From contig SJPJ01000001.1 of the NCBI GenBank assembly GCA_007859835.1, positions 1,869,992 to 1,929,967 on the forward strand: DNA of 59,976 bases, written 5' to 3'. Below the pieces are notes generated by a model. The model was not told the origin of the DNA and searched no databases. It saw only the letters and a program-made list of their open reading frames with translations. Source of the stretch: Novipirellula herctigrandis. GTDB lineage: Bacteria > Planctomycetota > Planctomycetia > Pirellulales > Pirellulaceae. Both the position numbers and the translations under genes were made by a program. The stretch's first letter is position 1, and the number at the start of each line of letters is the position of its first letter. Of the stretch, positions 9,794-18,755 are shown one piece after another.

Positions 9794-12373
9794 ATGATTC
9801 GCATCGTCTTGACTCTAGTACTAGCAACTTGTTTCACTGCCGCGTTATTGGCTCAAGCGTTTCCATTTGTGATTCCAGGTGACGATGCGGCAAAGACTGC
9901 GACCGACCGTAGCGGTTTGCTCGACAAACCGGCGGGGGCCAAAGGCTTTGTGGAAAAACGGGGCAACCAATTTTTTGTTGGCGATCAACGGTTTCGGATT
10001 TGGGGCGTCAACACCTGCTTTGCGTCGAATTTCCCCAGCCATGAGGAAGCCGATCGGGTGGCACCCCACTTGGCGAAACTCGGCATCAACGCTGTTCGTT
10101 TCCACCATATGGACATGCAAGCGGCACCCAACGGCATCTGGAACCCCCAAACGAAAGACGGCGAGCGGACGTTCGACCCCGAAATGGTCGATCGACTCGA
10201 CTACTTTTTGGCAAAGCTGCATGAGCATGGGATCTATGCCAATTTAAACATGCATGTTTCTCGCGAACTAAGCGAAGAAGAAGGCTTCCCCGTCGGCAAA
10301 GACTTACCATGGTGGGGCGGTGCGAATAAATGGGTGATGTACTACGACCGCGATATCCAAGCGAAAGTGAAATCCTATTGCCGCGACTTGTTGACTCACA
10401 AAAACCCCTATCGCGATCACTTGGCTCGAGTCGACGATCCAGGGATCGCGGTGGTCGAGATGTTGAACGAGAACTATTTCTCCGAGCAAGGGTATGACCT
10501 CTACCGGCGAATGCCAAAACGTTTTCAACAGAGCTTCATCCTGGCGTGGAACACTTGGTTACGTGATCGCTATGAAACTCAGCAGAACTTGACTGCGGCA
10601 TGGGAAGCGAACCAAATCCCATTGGGGGATCCGGTGTTTCCGGTTGAATCGTTTGACTCGTCCATCGGCGATTGGGAAGTCAGCCTAACCAATGCTGAAT
10701 TGCCGCGATCGATTGCAGTTCAAGGCCCCGCGCAAAGCCCCCTGTCGGCCCTGCGAATTGCCCCCTTAAAGGTGCTCGAACAAACCCACTTCCAACAATT
10801 GCATCGAGGCGGTTTGTCGGTCGAAGTCGGTACGCCTGTTACGCTGTCGTTTTGGGTACGAGCCGATAAGACCCGGACTTTTCGCGCCGAAATTTCGACG
10901 TCACTCGGCGGCGAATGGCGAGACCTAGGTATCTTCGAAGATATCGTTGCGACGCCCAAGTGGACTCAGATCACGCGAGTGGTGTTGCCAAAGGAAACGA
11001 TCCAAGACCATGTGAACTTGGTGATGACCATTGGCAATGAGACAACTCCCATTGAATTCGCCGGAATCGAGTTACGCGAAGGCGTTGCGCCGGTTTCATT
11101 GCCAAAGGACCAAAACCTCTTCGACGCCACGATTGCCGTCCCCAGTGCCACCTCGCCTGTGGCAGCACATAACGACATGAAAACGTTCATGGTCGATACC
11201 GAAATTCAATGGGTCAAGGAACTGAAAGCATTCTTGACCGAAGAACTCGGCGTGAAGGTGCCGATTACGGCCAGCCAAATCAATTACCATCCGGCGAAGT
11301 TGATTGAAAACGAATTGGATTTTGTCGATCTGCATAATTATTGGCATCATCCGATCTTTCCATCGAACCAACCTTGGAGTGCATCAAATTGGACGATCGG
11401 GAACGATCCAATGGAAGCGATACCCGAACAGTCCGGTTGGCCAGCAAATTCAATTTTGATGCGCACAGGGTGGCGATACGCCGATTTGCCGATGACGATG
11501 AGCGAGTGGAACTATCCCGAGCCAAGCTTTTATGCTGGGGGATGCGTTCCAATAGCGGCCATCATCATGGGACTCCAAGATTGGGACGGCGTTTACTTTT
11601 TCGATTACGATGCCTCCGGCCCTAGCGAAGACAAATCACCATGGTTCCGAGACCAGACGACAAATTTCTTCTCCTTCAACGGTGCCCCCGTGAAGTTGGC
11701 TCTGATGTCACAAATGGCTAACGTCATTCTTCGAGGTGACCTCAACCCGATTCCCGACGAAGCTATCAGCGAACCGGGCGAACCAATCGATGGCCGCTAT
11801 GCGCTGTCGAAAAGACTCGGCGTTCGAACCGGCGCAAAGCCACACGCACCTTTGGGGACAGTCGACATTCGTGATTTGCATTCACCCAACAATCAAGTGG
11901 CCTGGAAAAGCGATGGAAGAGCCCATGGCTACCTAACGTTGAACACACCAGCAACACGAGCGGTTTGGGGAACGATTGCCAAACAAAGCTTTGAGATGGG
12001 AGGCGTAAAAGTAACGACCAGCGAGATCGAACCCAACTACGGATTCGTTTTATTGTCTTCCACCGATGGGCAACCAATTGAATCCGCAGAAACATCGATT
12101 TTGACAGTGGTTTCGCATAGCGAAAACCAAGGAATGAAATGGAACGAGGAAAAAACGAGTGTCGGTTCCGAATGGGGGCATGGCCCGACGATGGTGACAA
12201 GCTTTGCAGCGACCGTTTTCGTGCCACGAAAATCGAACTCGCCGCCAATTCACTGCTATGCACTCGACGGCACGGGCAAACGAATCCGTGAAATCCCCGT
12301 AACACCAACCAAGGGTGGCGTCGAAATCAAAGTGTCGCCGGCAGCAAAAACAATTTGGTACGAACTGCGATAA
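9794..12373 (+). CDS. Exported GH5-like (beta/alpha)8 glycoside hydrolase family protein
   Basis: Probably an exported polysaccharide-degrading enzyme. A signal peptide is present (MIRIVLTLVLATCFTAALLAQA). The N-terminal third resembles clan A (GH5-like) barrels, with FRIWGVNTCFASNFPSHEEA and GINAVRFHHMDM. The likely acid/base Glu is in AVVEMLNENYF and the likely nucleophile in MTMSEWNYPEP, near residue 570. A carbohydrate-binding-like insert (residues ~290-430) separates the two halves of the barrel, and the C-terminus is beta-rich. Its 859 residues are much longer than a simple GH5. I assign clan and mechanism, not substrate or exact family. Confidence 0.75.
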   Translation: MIRIVLTLVLATCFTAALLAQAFPFVIPGDDAAKTATDRSGLLDKPAGAKGFVEKRGNQFFVGDQRFRIWGVNTCFASNFPSHEEADRVAPHLAKLGINAVRFHHMDMQAAPNGIWNPQTKDGERTFDPEMVDRLDYFLAKLHEHGIYANLNMHVSRELSEEEGFPVGKDLPWWGGANKWVMYYDRDIQAKVKSYCRDLLTHKNPYRDHLARVDDPGIAVVEMLNENYFSEQGYDLYRRMPKRFQQSFILAWNTWLRDRYETQQNLTAAWEANQIPLGDPVFPVESFDSSIGDWEVSLTNAELPRSIAVQGPAQSPLSALRIAPLKVLEQTHFQQLHRGGLSVEVGTPVTLSFWVRADKTRTFRAEISTSLGGEWRDLGIFEDIVATPKWTQITRVVLPKETIQDHVNLVMTIGNETTPIEFAGIELREGVAPVSLPKDQNLFDATIAVPSATSPVAAHNDMKTFMVDTEIQWVKELKAFLTEELGVKVPITASQINYHPAKLIENELDFVDLHNYWHHPIFPSNQPWSASNWTIGNDPMEAIPEQSGWPANSILMRTGWRYADLPMTMSEWNYPEPSFYAGGCVPIAAIIMGLQDWDGVYFFDYDASGPSEDKSPWFRDQTTNFFSFNGAPVKLALMSQMANVILRGDLNPIPDEAISEPGEPIDGRYALSKRLGVRTGAKPHAPLGTVDIRDLHSPNNQVAWKSDGRAHGYLTLNTPATRAVWGTIAKQSFEMGGVKVTTSEIEPNYGFVLLSSTDGQPIESAETSILTVVSHSENQGMKWNEEKTSVGSEWGHGPTMVTSFAATVFVPRKSNSPPIHCYALDGTGKRIREIPVTPTKGGVEIKVSPAAKTIWYELR

Positions 12374-12408
12374 GCATTCCAAATTGAAGGAAAAGCCCGG
12401 CGACTGAA

Positions 12409-12524
12409 TCGCCTAAAGGCTACACACCAGCGCTAGCCCCAAGAGCAACGTTGGTGTCCAGGCTTTAGCCGCTCAGAAGCAACTTCTCCCCAACGAAATC
12501 GCCTCAAGGCGACACACCAGCGCT
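12409..12524. repeat. Intergenic palindromic repeat (RAYT-type family), site 1
   Basis: Contains CGCCTAAAGGCTACACACCA, then GTTGGTGTCCAGGCTTTAGC, then a second, more diverged CGCCTCAAGGCGACACACCAG. The two forms are approximate reverse complements. Other sites are at 36627, 40134, 49617, 50476, 52494 and 54366. Confidence 0.8.
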
Positions 12525-12632
12525 CATTCCCCCTCCTATCCGTCACAGGCCGCATATCCTTCGACAAGATGTAGCGTTTAGGCAACAAAGTGTGTTGCTT
12601 TTCGGCATCATCGACATTCTTTACGTGCTAGG

Positions 12633-12708
12633 GTTCCTTGGACAAAGTCTGTCCGCTAAGGAACACCACTCTCACGAAGGGTGTCTGCGAGAATCCATTC
12701 GCAGGCAC
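12633..12708 (+). promoter_or_regulatory. Two consecutive hairpins in the leader of the DUF11 lipoprotein gene
   Basis: Hairpin 1: GTTCCTT+GGACA (12633-12644) pairs with TGTCC (12650-12654) and AAGGAAC (12658-12664), with a 3-nt bulge. Hairpin 2: GTGTCTGCGA (12681-12690) pairs with TCGCAGGCAC (12699-12708). They sit just upstream of ATG 12724. A cis-regulatory role is an inference. Confidence 0.45.
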
Positions 12709-12723
12709 GAGCCGTCGACTCTG

Positions 12724-15693
12724 ATGAATTCTACTGTAGCACGAAGCGAGCGACACATACGAAGGAATCTGCCAACTGGCCGAGTGTCTTTCATTGCGTT
12801 CATTCTGCTAACGGTTTTGTCGAGTGGCTGTGGTCGACTACGGTTACCAGCGATTGACCCGAGTGGTTCTTGCCTTTTTTCGCGTTGTCCCACATCGACC
12901 TATTTTTCATTACCGGGATGCAACGGCGAAGGATGCTTTAGCGGATTATCCGGCGCCAACGGCACGCCTCGTGTGACGACGCCGATTGCACCAAGCCCCG
13001 CCAGTGGCGGCTTTTTTCGTTATTATGATTGCCTGGGCTGCCTCAAGCCATTTTGTTTTTGCCCGTCCTGTCTATCAAATTCCGTTGGCACGAACAAACA
13101 GGGGCGCAGTTACTTCTGTATCAGGTGCTTAACGAAACCGCACTGCGGTGCCCCCAAACCGGCGTTTCCTGAACCGGAAACACCGCCAAAGTGCTCTGCT
13201 CCTCCGTCAACTATCATTGGTGGTGCAGCCGCATCGAACGAACCTTGCGTTCCCGGTCCTGCATGTGGTGGCTCGTGTCAAAGCGGCCCACCGGCGGTAC
13301 TGTTTGGAACTGAAATTGACGAAGACGATCTAGCCAGCTTGCCTGAATCAGGCCAACGCGGTTGCATCCTCCTGTCTCCACAAAAAATCGTCGCACCGGT
13401 GGGCGGCGAAGTCATATTGCTTTCTGGCATTTGCGGAACCGATGGTTACCTAAAGATCGGCGAAACGCTTGAATGGATGTTGACGCCCGACAGCGTTGGC
13501 ACGTTCATTCAAGTCGGTGACGACGACCCAGGTTTTTTACACAAGTTAACTGGCATCAAAAAAGCCGAGAAACACGATCCCTCGTACGCTCGCGGTATCA
13601 CCAGTACCAAGCGGACGATGATCACTCGCGGCAACCTTGATCGAAGCGACGATGTGTTATTAGAAAAAGGCCAAACATGGTTATCGCTTAGCAGCCCCAG
13701 CGAAGGGACTAGCCGCGTGACCGTACTTGCGCCCGACAGTGATTGTTGGGACCAACGTAAAGCGACTGCGACAATTTACTGGATCGATGCCCGCTGGCAA
13801 TTCCCCAGCTCGCAAATTGTCCCCAAAGGGGTCGCCGTCCCGCTTACAACTCGTGTCACGCGAGCCGAAGGAACGGAACCGGCGCGTGGATGGAAAGTTC
13901 GCTACGAGATCCAACAACCGGAATTCGCTACGTTCGCAGGAACAGGCGGTTCGTCGGTAGTCGAAGTCGTGGTTGACGATTCGGGCGATGCACCCGCAAC
14001 CGTCGAACCTGTCCCGGGCACCAACGGGACAACAGCGATCGACATTCAAGTGATTCGCCCCGGTGGCGATGGTGACAACATGCCTACGATGACGCTGGGC
14101 CGCGGCAGCACCAACGTCACATGGAGTTCACCTCAATTGACGATCCGTGCGGGGGCACCATCGGTAGCCAGCTTTGACGTTCCCTACGAAGTCGTTGCCA
14201 ATGTCCAAAACCCAGGTGACCAACCGACCACGAACGTCCGCGTCAGTGTCGAATTGCCTCCAGGCACCCGAACCGTGAGCGCTGACTCTTTCGCACAAGT
14301 CCTACCCAACGCGGTGGTCTGGGAAATCGGTAGCATTCCACCGCAAACCCAATTGGATTTGTCGATGAATGTCGTCTCACAATCGCCCGTACAAATGACC
14401 TTCCAAGCTCGCGGCGATGGTGGTCTCGTTTCGGAAGATACCGTACGCGTCGATGTGTACCGTCCTTCGCTAACGATCACGTCAACACCCGACAAAGAAC
14501 GCTACGAAGCCGGCCAAGACGTCGTATTTAACATCGATGTCAAGAACACCGGTGACCGACCAATGTCCAACGTCCAATTAAAGGCGTTCGGCGACGAAGG
14601 CATGTTGCACAAAGAAAAGGGCACTCGCGATGTCGGAAACGACAAAACCGATGGACCACTACAACCCGGGCAAACTTGGACGACCAGCGTTGTCTACGTC
14701 CCGACGCGTGCCGGTCGACGGTGTGTTGGCTTCCAAGCGATTGCCGACGGTGGACAACAAGCTCAAAGCCAAAACTGTGTGACCGTCATCAATCCTGTCC
14801 CACCGGCACCCGTGTTAACGGTGCGACTAGAAGGACGCGAACGAGTTCAAACGGGCGATAGCGTTCTGCTTCGTGCGTTCATCAACAACTCCGGCAAAGT
14901 GCCACTCGCCGATACGTTGGTGATCCTATCCTACGATCCTCAAATGCAGTTGCTACAAGCGACCGAGGGTGCTGACCAACCACGGCCCGGACAATACCTG
15001 CTGCAATGGAACATTGACAATCTTGACCCAGGACAAACGAAGGTATTGGAGGGCCAATTCCGCGCCGTTTCGACCAGTCCACAATCACGCGCTCAATTAT
15101 CCGCTCGCAGTCGTGATGGGACCGCGGCACAAACCGACTTGACGTTCGCGATCGTTGCCGGGCCACCACCAGTGATCAATCCACCCACGTCATCCACACC
15201 ACAATTGCCGCCCGCATTGCCCCCGCCAGCAATCCCCGGTGGCCCTGGAATCACTTCGCCAAGCGATATCCCGCGCAACACACCGCCAAGTGTTACGCCA
15301 CCTGCTGCGACTCCACCCGTATCGGGACAGGTACGAGTCGAAATTTTCGGCCGTGATAATCCGGTCCGCGTCGGAGAGCCAATTCGATATACGCTTCGAG
15401 TGACCAATGATTCGAACCAGATTGACGGCGAAGTTCGCGTACGATTTAACTTGCCAACCGGAACGTCGATCGACCGCATCGCCCAACGGCAAAGCCCGAT
15501 CGCGGGACAATATCAGGTGAACGCTGGCATGGTAACCCTTGAAGATATCCGCTCGATGCGACCCGGCGAAACGCTTGAATACGACATCGTGCTGCGAAGC
15601 AATCAACCACAAACGATCAACTTGATGGTTGAATCAATCAGCCGTCGCGGTGCCGGCGGTAGCGACATGGCGACGACCGAAGTGATTCAATAG
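12724..15693 (+). CDS. Large surface lipoprotein with DUF11 (COG1361) repeats
   Basis: Outer-surface protein of 989 residues, anchored as a lipoprotein: positive n-region, hydrophobic core and lipobox LSSG-C with Cys at residue 36. ATG 12724 was chosen over GTG 12592 because it puts this signal at the N-terminus. Residues ~36-180 are very Cys-rich (GCLKPFCFCPSCL, YFCIRCL). From about 350 onward come Ig-like domains of the DUF11/conserved-repeat type, with recurring VxxPGDQPTTNVRVSVELPPG-like patterns at least four times. A Pro-rich linker is at ~830-880, followed by a final DUF11 copy. Such proteins are common in planctomycete envelopes, presumably structural or adhesive. No enzyme motif is visible. 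Confidence 0.85.
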   Translation: MNSTVARSERHIRRNLPTGRVSFIAFILLTVLSSGCGRLRLPAIDPSGSCLFSRCPTSTYFSLPGCNGEGCFSGLSGANGTPRVTTPIAPSPASGGFFRYYDCLGCLKPFCFCPSCLSNSVGTNKQGRSYFCIRCLTKPHCGAPKPAFPEPETPPKCSAPPSTIIGGAAASNEPCVPGPACGGSCQSGPPAVLFGTEIDEDDLASLPESGQRGCILLSPQKIVAPVGGEVILLSGICGTDGYLKIGETLEWMLTPDSVGTFIQVGDDDPGFLHKLTGIKKAEKHDPSYARGITSTKRTMITRGNLDRSDDVLLEKGQTWLSLSSPSEGTSRVTVLAPDSDCWDQRKATATIYWIDARWQFPSSQIVPKGVAVPLTTRVTRAEGTEPARGWKVRYEIQQPEFATFAGTGGSSVVEVVVDDSGDAPATVEPVPGTNGTTAIDIQVIRPGGDGDNMPTMTLGRGSTNVTWSSPQLTIRAGAPSVASFDVPYEVVANVQNPGDQPTTNVRVSVELPPGTRTVSADSFAQVLPNAVVWEIGSIPPQTQLDLSMNVVSQSPVQMTFQARGDGGLVSEDTVRVDVYRPSLTITSTPDKERYEAGQDVVFNIDVKNTGDRPMSNVQLKAFGDEGMLHKEKGTRDVGNDKTDGPLQPGQTWTTSVVYVPTRAGRRCVGFQAIADGGQQAQSQNCVTVINPVPPAPVLTVRLEGRERVQTGDSVLLRAFINNSGKVPLADTLVILSYDPQMQLLQATEGADQPRPGQYLLQWNIDNLDPGQTKVLEGQFRAVSTSPQSRAQLSARSRDGTAAQTDLTFAIVAGPPPVINPPTSSTPQLPPALPPPAIPGGPGITSPSDIPRNTPPSVTPPAATPPVSGQVRVEIFGRDNPVRVGEPIRYTLRVTNDSNQIDGEVRVRFNLPTGTSIDRIAQRQSPIAGQYQVNAGMVTLEDIRSMRPGETLEYDIVLRSNQPQTINLMVESISRRGAGGSDMATTEVIQ

Positions 15694-15709
15694 CCTACAT
15701 CGTGTCGCA

Positions 15710-16453
15710 CTAGTTGAGTGCTCGCGACAACAACGCACCAACGATCGCGGCACCGATTTGACGCGAACTGACGCCGCGAGGTTCGTACCGTGACTCCACT
15801 CGCGAATCAACGCCGTATTGCCTTGTAGGAACCCGTTCGTCATGCCATGCGGGAACGCTTGGTGATAACGGTCTTACGGAGTAAGGTGAAACATCGAACG
15901 ATGGGCGAGTTGATCGAATCGGCTCAATCGGTTGAATCGGCGGGGTCAAGGGCGGAGCAACGCGAGGTTGCTCGAATCGTTCTTGGTAGTATTGCCCATG
16001 TCGCGGTCCAAACGAGTGGTCGTGGTCACGGTGAGAACCCAATGCACATTGCCGAAACGCGGCGCTGTACGCATGGAAGGCATATTCAACTCGTCGCCAA
16101 CATGCTTCTAATTTCGGATTGCATGGATAACATGGCCGATTGAACAGCGCCGCGTTGACGGCGTAATGCAAACGCTGAATCTCTTCCCAAGTACAAACCA
16201 AACGATCGAAATCTTTCGCTCGCCGCGATTCACTTCTTAACCGGCTAGTCATGTCTTCAAGTCGGTCCACCAAACGCTTGTCCGAACGCTCGATGTAATG
16301 CAGCCGAATCACATCGCGTTCAAAGTGACAAACCGCGTCGCGGTATTCATCCGCGGCACAATACAGGGGTGAATTCTGAGCTGCCCTCGCCGAAGTGGAA
16401 AAGAACATCGCGGCGATAACAATACCAAGCGTTTGGGGAATCCATCGAGTCAT
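15710..16453 (-). CDS. Exported Arg/Tyr-rich protein of unknown function
   Basis: 247 residues with a clear signal peptide (MTRWIPQTLGIVIAAMFFSTSARA). The next ~110 residues are helical and contain conserved-looking Cys and His positions (YCAADEYRDAVCHFERDVIRLH, and RPCYPCNPKLEACW). The C-terminal half is Pro/Arg/Tyr-rich and probably disordered, ending in a short hydrophobic stretch (IGAAIVGALLSRALN). No family recognised. It is convergent with the DUF11 lipoprotein gene, with only 16 bp between the stops. GGAG about 12 bp before the ATG may serve as a ribosome site. Confidence 0.65.
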   Translation of the reverse strand: MTRWIPQTLGIVIAAMFFSTSARAAQNSPLYCAADEYRDAVCHFERDVIRLHYIERSDKRLVDRLEDMTSRLRSESRRAKDFDRLVCTWEEIQRLHYAVNAALFNRPCYPCNPKLEACWRRVEYAFHAYSAAFRQCALGSHRDHDHSFGPRHGQYYQERFEQPRVAPPLTPPIQPIEPIRSTRPSFDVSPYSVRPLSPSVPAWHDERVPTRQYGVDSRVESRYEPRGVSSRQIGAAIVGALLSRALN

Positions 16454-16785
16454 GATTGAGGGTGCTCCGGTGGGAGAAGGGAAAATGTGAATCCATTGCT
16501 ACCCCCAACCATTGCAACGGGAGTGCCAAAGAGCCCCAAAAGGGAATCTAACGACTAGAAACTCCGTGAAACACGTGTTTTATAGGACCGCTTCAGCGGA
16601 AAGGAAGTTTTTCATGTGTTGTCATGTTGGTGGCGCTTTGTTTGCGATTTGATACCAGAACTCACCGATTCCGAAGATTCGATCGAGCGACGACCAGCAA
16701 GATCGGCGCGGACCAGTCGCCACGGTCGCAAGACCAACGCCCCTCCCTCCATCCACCCATTTCGCCTCCTTTTTGCAAATTCCAG
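16454..16785. other. Intergenic region upstream of the RND operon
   Basis: No gene seen. It contains a perfect 12-bp palindrome AAACACGTGTTT (16569-16580) and a small GC hairpin (16588-16599). It presumably also holds the promoter of the reverse-strand exported protein gene. Confidence 0.4.
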
Positions 16786-16818
16786 TTGCACAAATACTAA
16801 CGGTTCTGTATACAAAAC
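16786..16818 (+). promoter_or_regulatory. Sigma-70-like promoter with overlapping operator for the TetR-RND operon
   Basis: TTGCAC (16786-16791), a 17-bp spacer, then TATACA (16809-16814). A 16-bp imperfect palindrome GTTCTGTATACAAAAC (16803-16818, 7 of 8 pairs) covers the -10 box, as expected for a site bound by the TetR-type protein encoded next. Binding itself is inferred. Confidence 0.6.
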
Positions 16819-16893
16819 TAGTCAGTTCTCAATTGCGACAGAGCGGTTCTCTAGTGGGTGAACAGCTGGCACCTCAACCGGAGGGTGATCTCA

Positions 16894-17499
16894 ATGACAA
16901 AACTAGAGCAACGACGCAAGGAGATGGTGACCTCGGTAATGCGCGAGGGAATCTACGAGGCGGTCGTAGAAGTGTTGACCGAACACGGCCTTGACGGATT
17001 GACGATGGATCGCGTCGCCGCGCAAGCGGGTGTCGGCAAAGCGAGCCTCTACAAATACTTTGCCAACAAGCAAGAAATGCTTCGGTTCGTGCATGCCAAG
17101 GCAATCGAACCTGTCACTGCCGCAGTCCAAACACACTTGAAGAGCGACATTCCCGCTGACCAGAAACTCCGGGCGATTCTTCGCACGTGGTTTGAGCATC
17201 TCGGCGAGCACCAAGTGTTGTTCAATCTTTTCTGTAACGACTTCGGAGTCGAGGGGCTTTTAAAGTCGGAAGAATTAACCGAGCAAGAGCGGGCGTTACA
17301 AGACATTTCCAACGTCCTCGAAGAGGGAGTGCGTTCGAGTGTTTTTCGCAAAGTCGACACCGCGCGAACGAGTTTACTGATCTTTGGTGCGGTCCGCCAA
17401 TTGGTCGAACAGCAACTGGCCAACGATGAAACTTGGCCAACCGACGAATTAACAGAACACGTAATGGATTTCTTTTCACGAGGCTTACAAGTCCGATGA
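16894..17499 (+). CDS. TetR/AcrR family transcriptional regulator
   Basis: DNA-binding repressor, likely of its own operon. The N-terminal helix-turn-helix is intact (GLDGLTMDRVAAQAGVGKASLYKYFANKQEML); the remaining ~140 residues form a variable ligand-binding domain. Its 201 residues are typical. The frame is open from GTG 16858, but ATG 16894 is preferred because GGAGGG (16880-16885) lies 8 nt before it. The stop codon overlaps the start of the adaptor gene (ATGA), so the three genes are translationally linked. An operator-like palindrome overlaps the upstream promoter. The likely inducer is a substrate of the efflux pump. Confidence 0.92.
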   Translation: MTKLEQRRKEMVTSVMREGIYEAVVEVLTEHGLDGLTMDRVAAQAGVGKASLYKYFANKQEMLRFVHAKAIEPVTAAVQTHLKSDIPADQKLRAILRTWFEHLGEHQVLFNLFCNDFGVEGLLKSEELTEQERALQDISNVLEEGVRSSVFRKVDTARTSLLIFGAVRQLVEQQLANDETWPTDELTEHVMDFFSRGLQVR

Positions 17500-18755
17500 A
17501 GATTCGAAGATTAAAGAGCTTCCAGTTGGAACTCGTCAGCGCATCGATCCTTGTGATCGTAGTTGTCGGCGGATTGGCGCTTACCATCGCCGCTGCACCA
17601 CGAGTGGACTCCGACACCGGATTGACCGAAGAGGCGTCAAGTAGAACGCGTACTTCGGATGCGGAACAGCTTGATACGACGAAGCAAACGCCGGTCGTGT
17701 TGACGCCATCGAAAGAAATGGAGTTCGAGGAAAGTCTTGCGATATCCGGAAGCATCCAAGCGAAACACTTCGCCTTGGTGTCTGCTCGCATCCCAGGAAC
17801 GCTTGACGCGGTCTTTGTCGACGAAGGAGACACGATCAAAGCGGGGGAAACGAAGCTGTTTCAAACTGATTCACTCAAATTAAGTAAAGCGGTCGCCATC
17901 GCTCGGCAAGATTTGACGGTTGCCGAGTGTGCGGTGCAAGAGAAAAACGCAATGCTCGAAAAAAGTCTGGCGGTCAAAAGCCAAGCAAACAATGATCTGA
18001 AACGCTTCCGCGATTTACTTCGTAACAACGCCACCGCGATTCAAGAAGTCGAGAAAGCCGAATCGCATTACAAACAATGCGAAGCGGACGTCAAACACAC
18101 TGGCGCGTTGATCGATTTGGCGAATGCCCAATTGGAACAAGCCAAACTGAATGTCACGATTGCTGAAAAGGACATGGACGACTCGTTGGTCGTCAGCCCG
18201 ATATGTGGGCAAGTGTCCAAACGACTTTGCGAACCCGGCGAAATGGCCGCCGCGGGAACACCCGTGCTGAAAATCGAAGACTTGTCGCTGTTAGAAGTTT
18301 CCGTCTATTTACCGTCCGAATTCTATTCACGAGTCGTCCCTGGCGAGACCGAAATGCGGGTCCATGTCGGCGACACGGATTTAGGACTGCGTCCGGTCAG
18401 CTACAAGAGCCCAACGGTGGACAACAAACTTCGAACCTTCAAGGTCGAGGGACTGATCGAATCGCCTCCACCGTCAGTCGTTCCGGGATGCTTAGCCGAT
18501 GTCACGATCGTCTCAAACCGTCGCACCGGCGTGGGCGTACCAATTGGGTCGATCCAAACTCGTGGCAATCGTGCCGTCGTCTTTACGGTCCAAAACAACC
18601 AAGTCAGCCAAGTTAATGTCGAAACAGGATGGCAAGCCAACGGGTTAATGGAAATCGTTAGTGGGCTAGCGGCCGGAACACCCGTCGTTTCGATGGGGCA
18701 AACATTCGTCGAGGCTGGTTCGCGAGTTTCGGTCGTCCAGGAGCAAGCACAGTGA
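17496..18755 (+). CDS. RND efflux periplasmic adaptor (HlyD/MFP family)
   Basis: Membrane-fusion protein linking the RND permease to an outer-membrane channel. An N-terminal signal/anchor is at ~8-35 (LVSASILVIVVVGGLALTIAA). The first half of a biotinyl-lipoyl-like domain follows (VSARIPGTLDAVFVDEGDTIKAGE), then a long coiled-coil hairpin rich in Ala, Lys and Glu (~130-225). Next come the second lipoyl half (VVSPICGQVSKRLCEPGEMAAAG), beta-barrel and membrane-proximal domains. The start ATG 17496 overlaps the TetR stop. The frame is open upstream to 17433, but that would run inside tetR. No TolC-like outer-membrane gene is present, so a channel from elsewhere must be used. Confidence 0.92.
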   Translation: MKIRRLKSFQLELVSASILVIVVVGGLALTIAAAPRVDSDTGLTEEASSRTRTSDAEQLDTTKQTPVVLTPSKEMEFEESLAISGSIQAKHFALVSARIPGTLDAVFVDEGDTIKAGETKLFQTDSLKLSKAVAIARQDLTVAECAVQEKNAMLEKSLAVKSQANNDLKRFRDLLRNNATAIQEVEKAESHYKQCEADVKHTGALIDLANAQLEQAKLNVTIAEKDMDDSLVVSPICGQVSKRLCEPGEMAAAGTPVLKIEDLSLLEVSVYLPSEFYSRVVPGETEMRVHVGDTDLGLRPVSYKSPTVDNKLRTFKVEGLIESPPPSVVPGCLADVTIVSNRRTGVGVPIGSIQTRGNRAVVFTVQNNQVSQVNVETGWQANGLMEIVSGLAAGTPVVSMGQTFVEAGSRVSVVQEQAQ

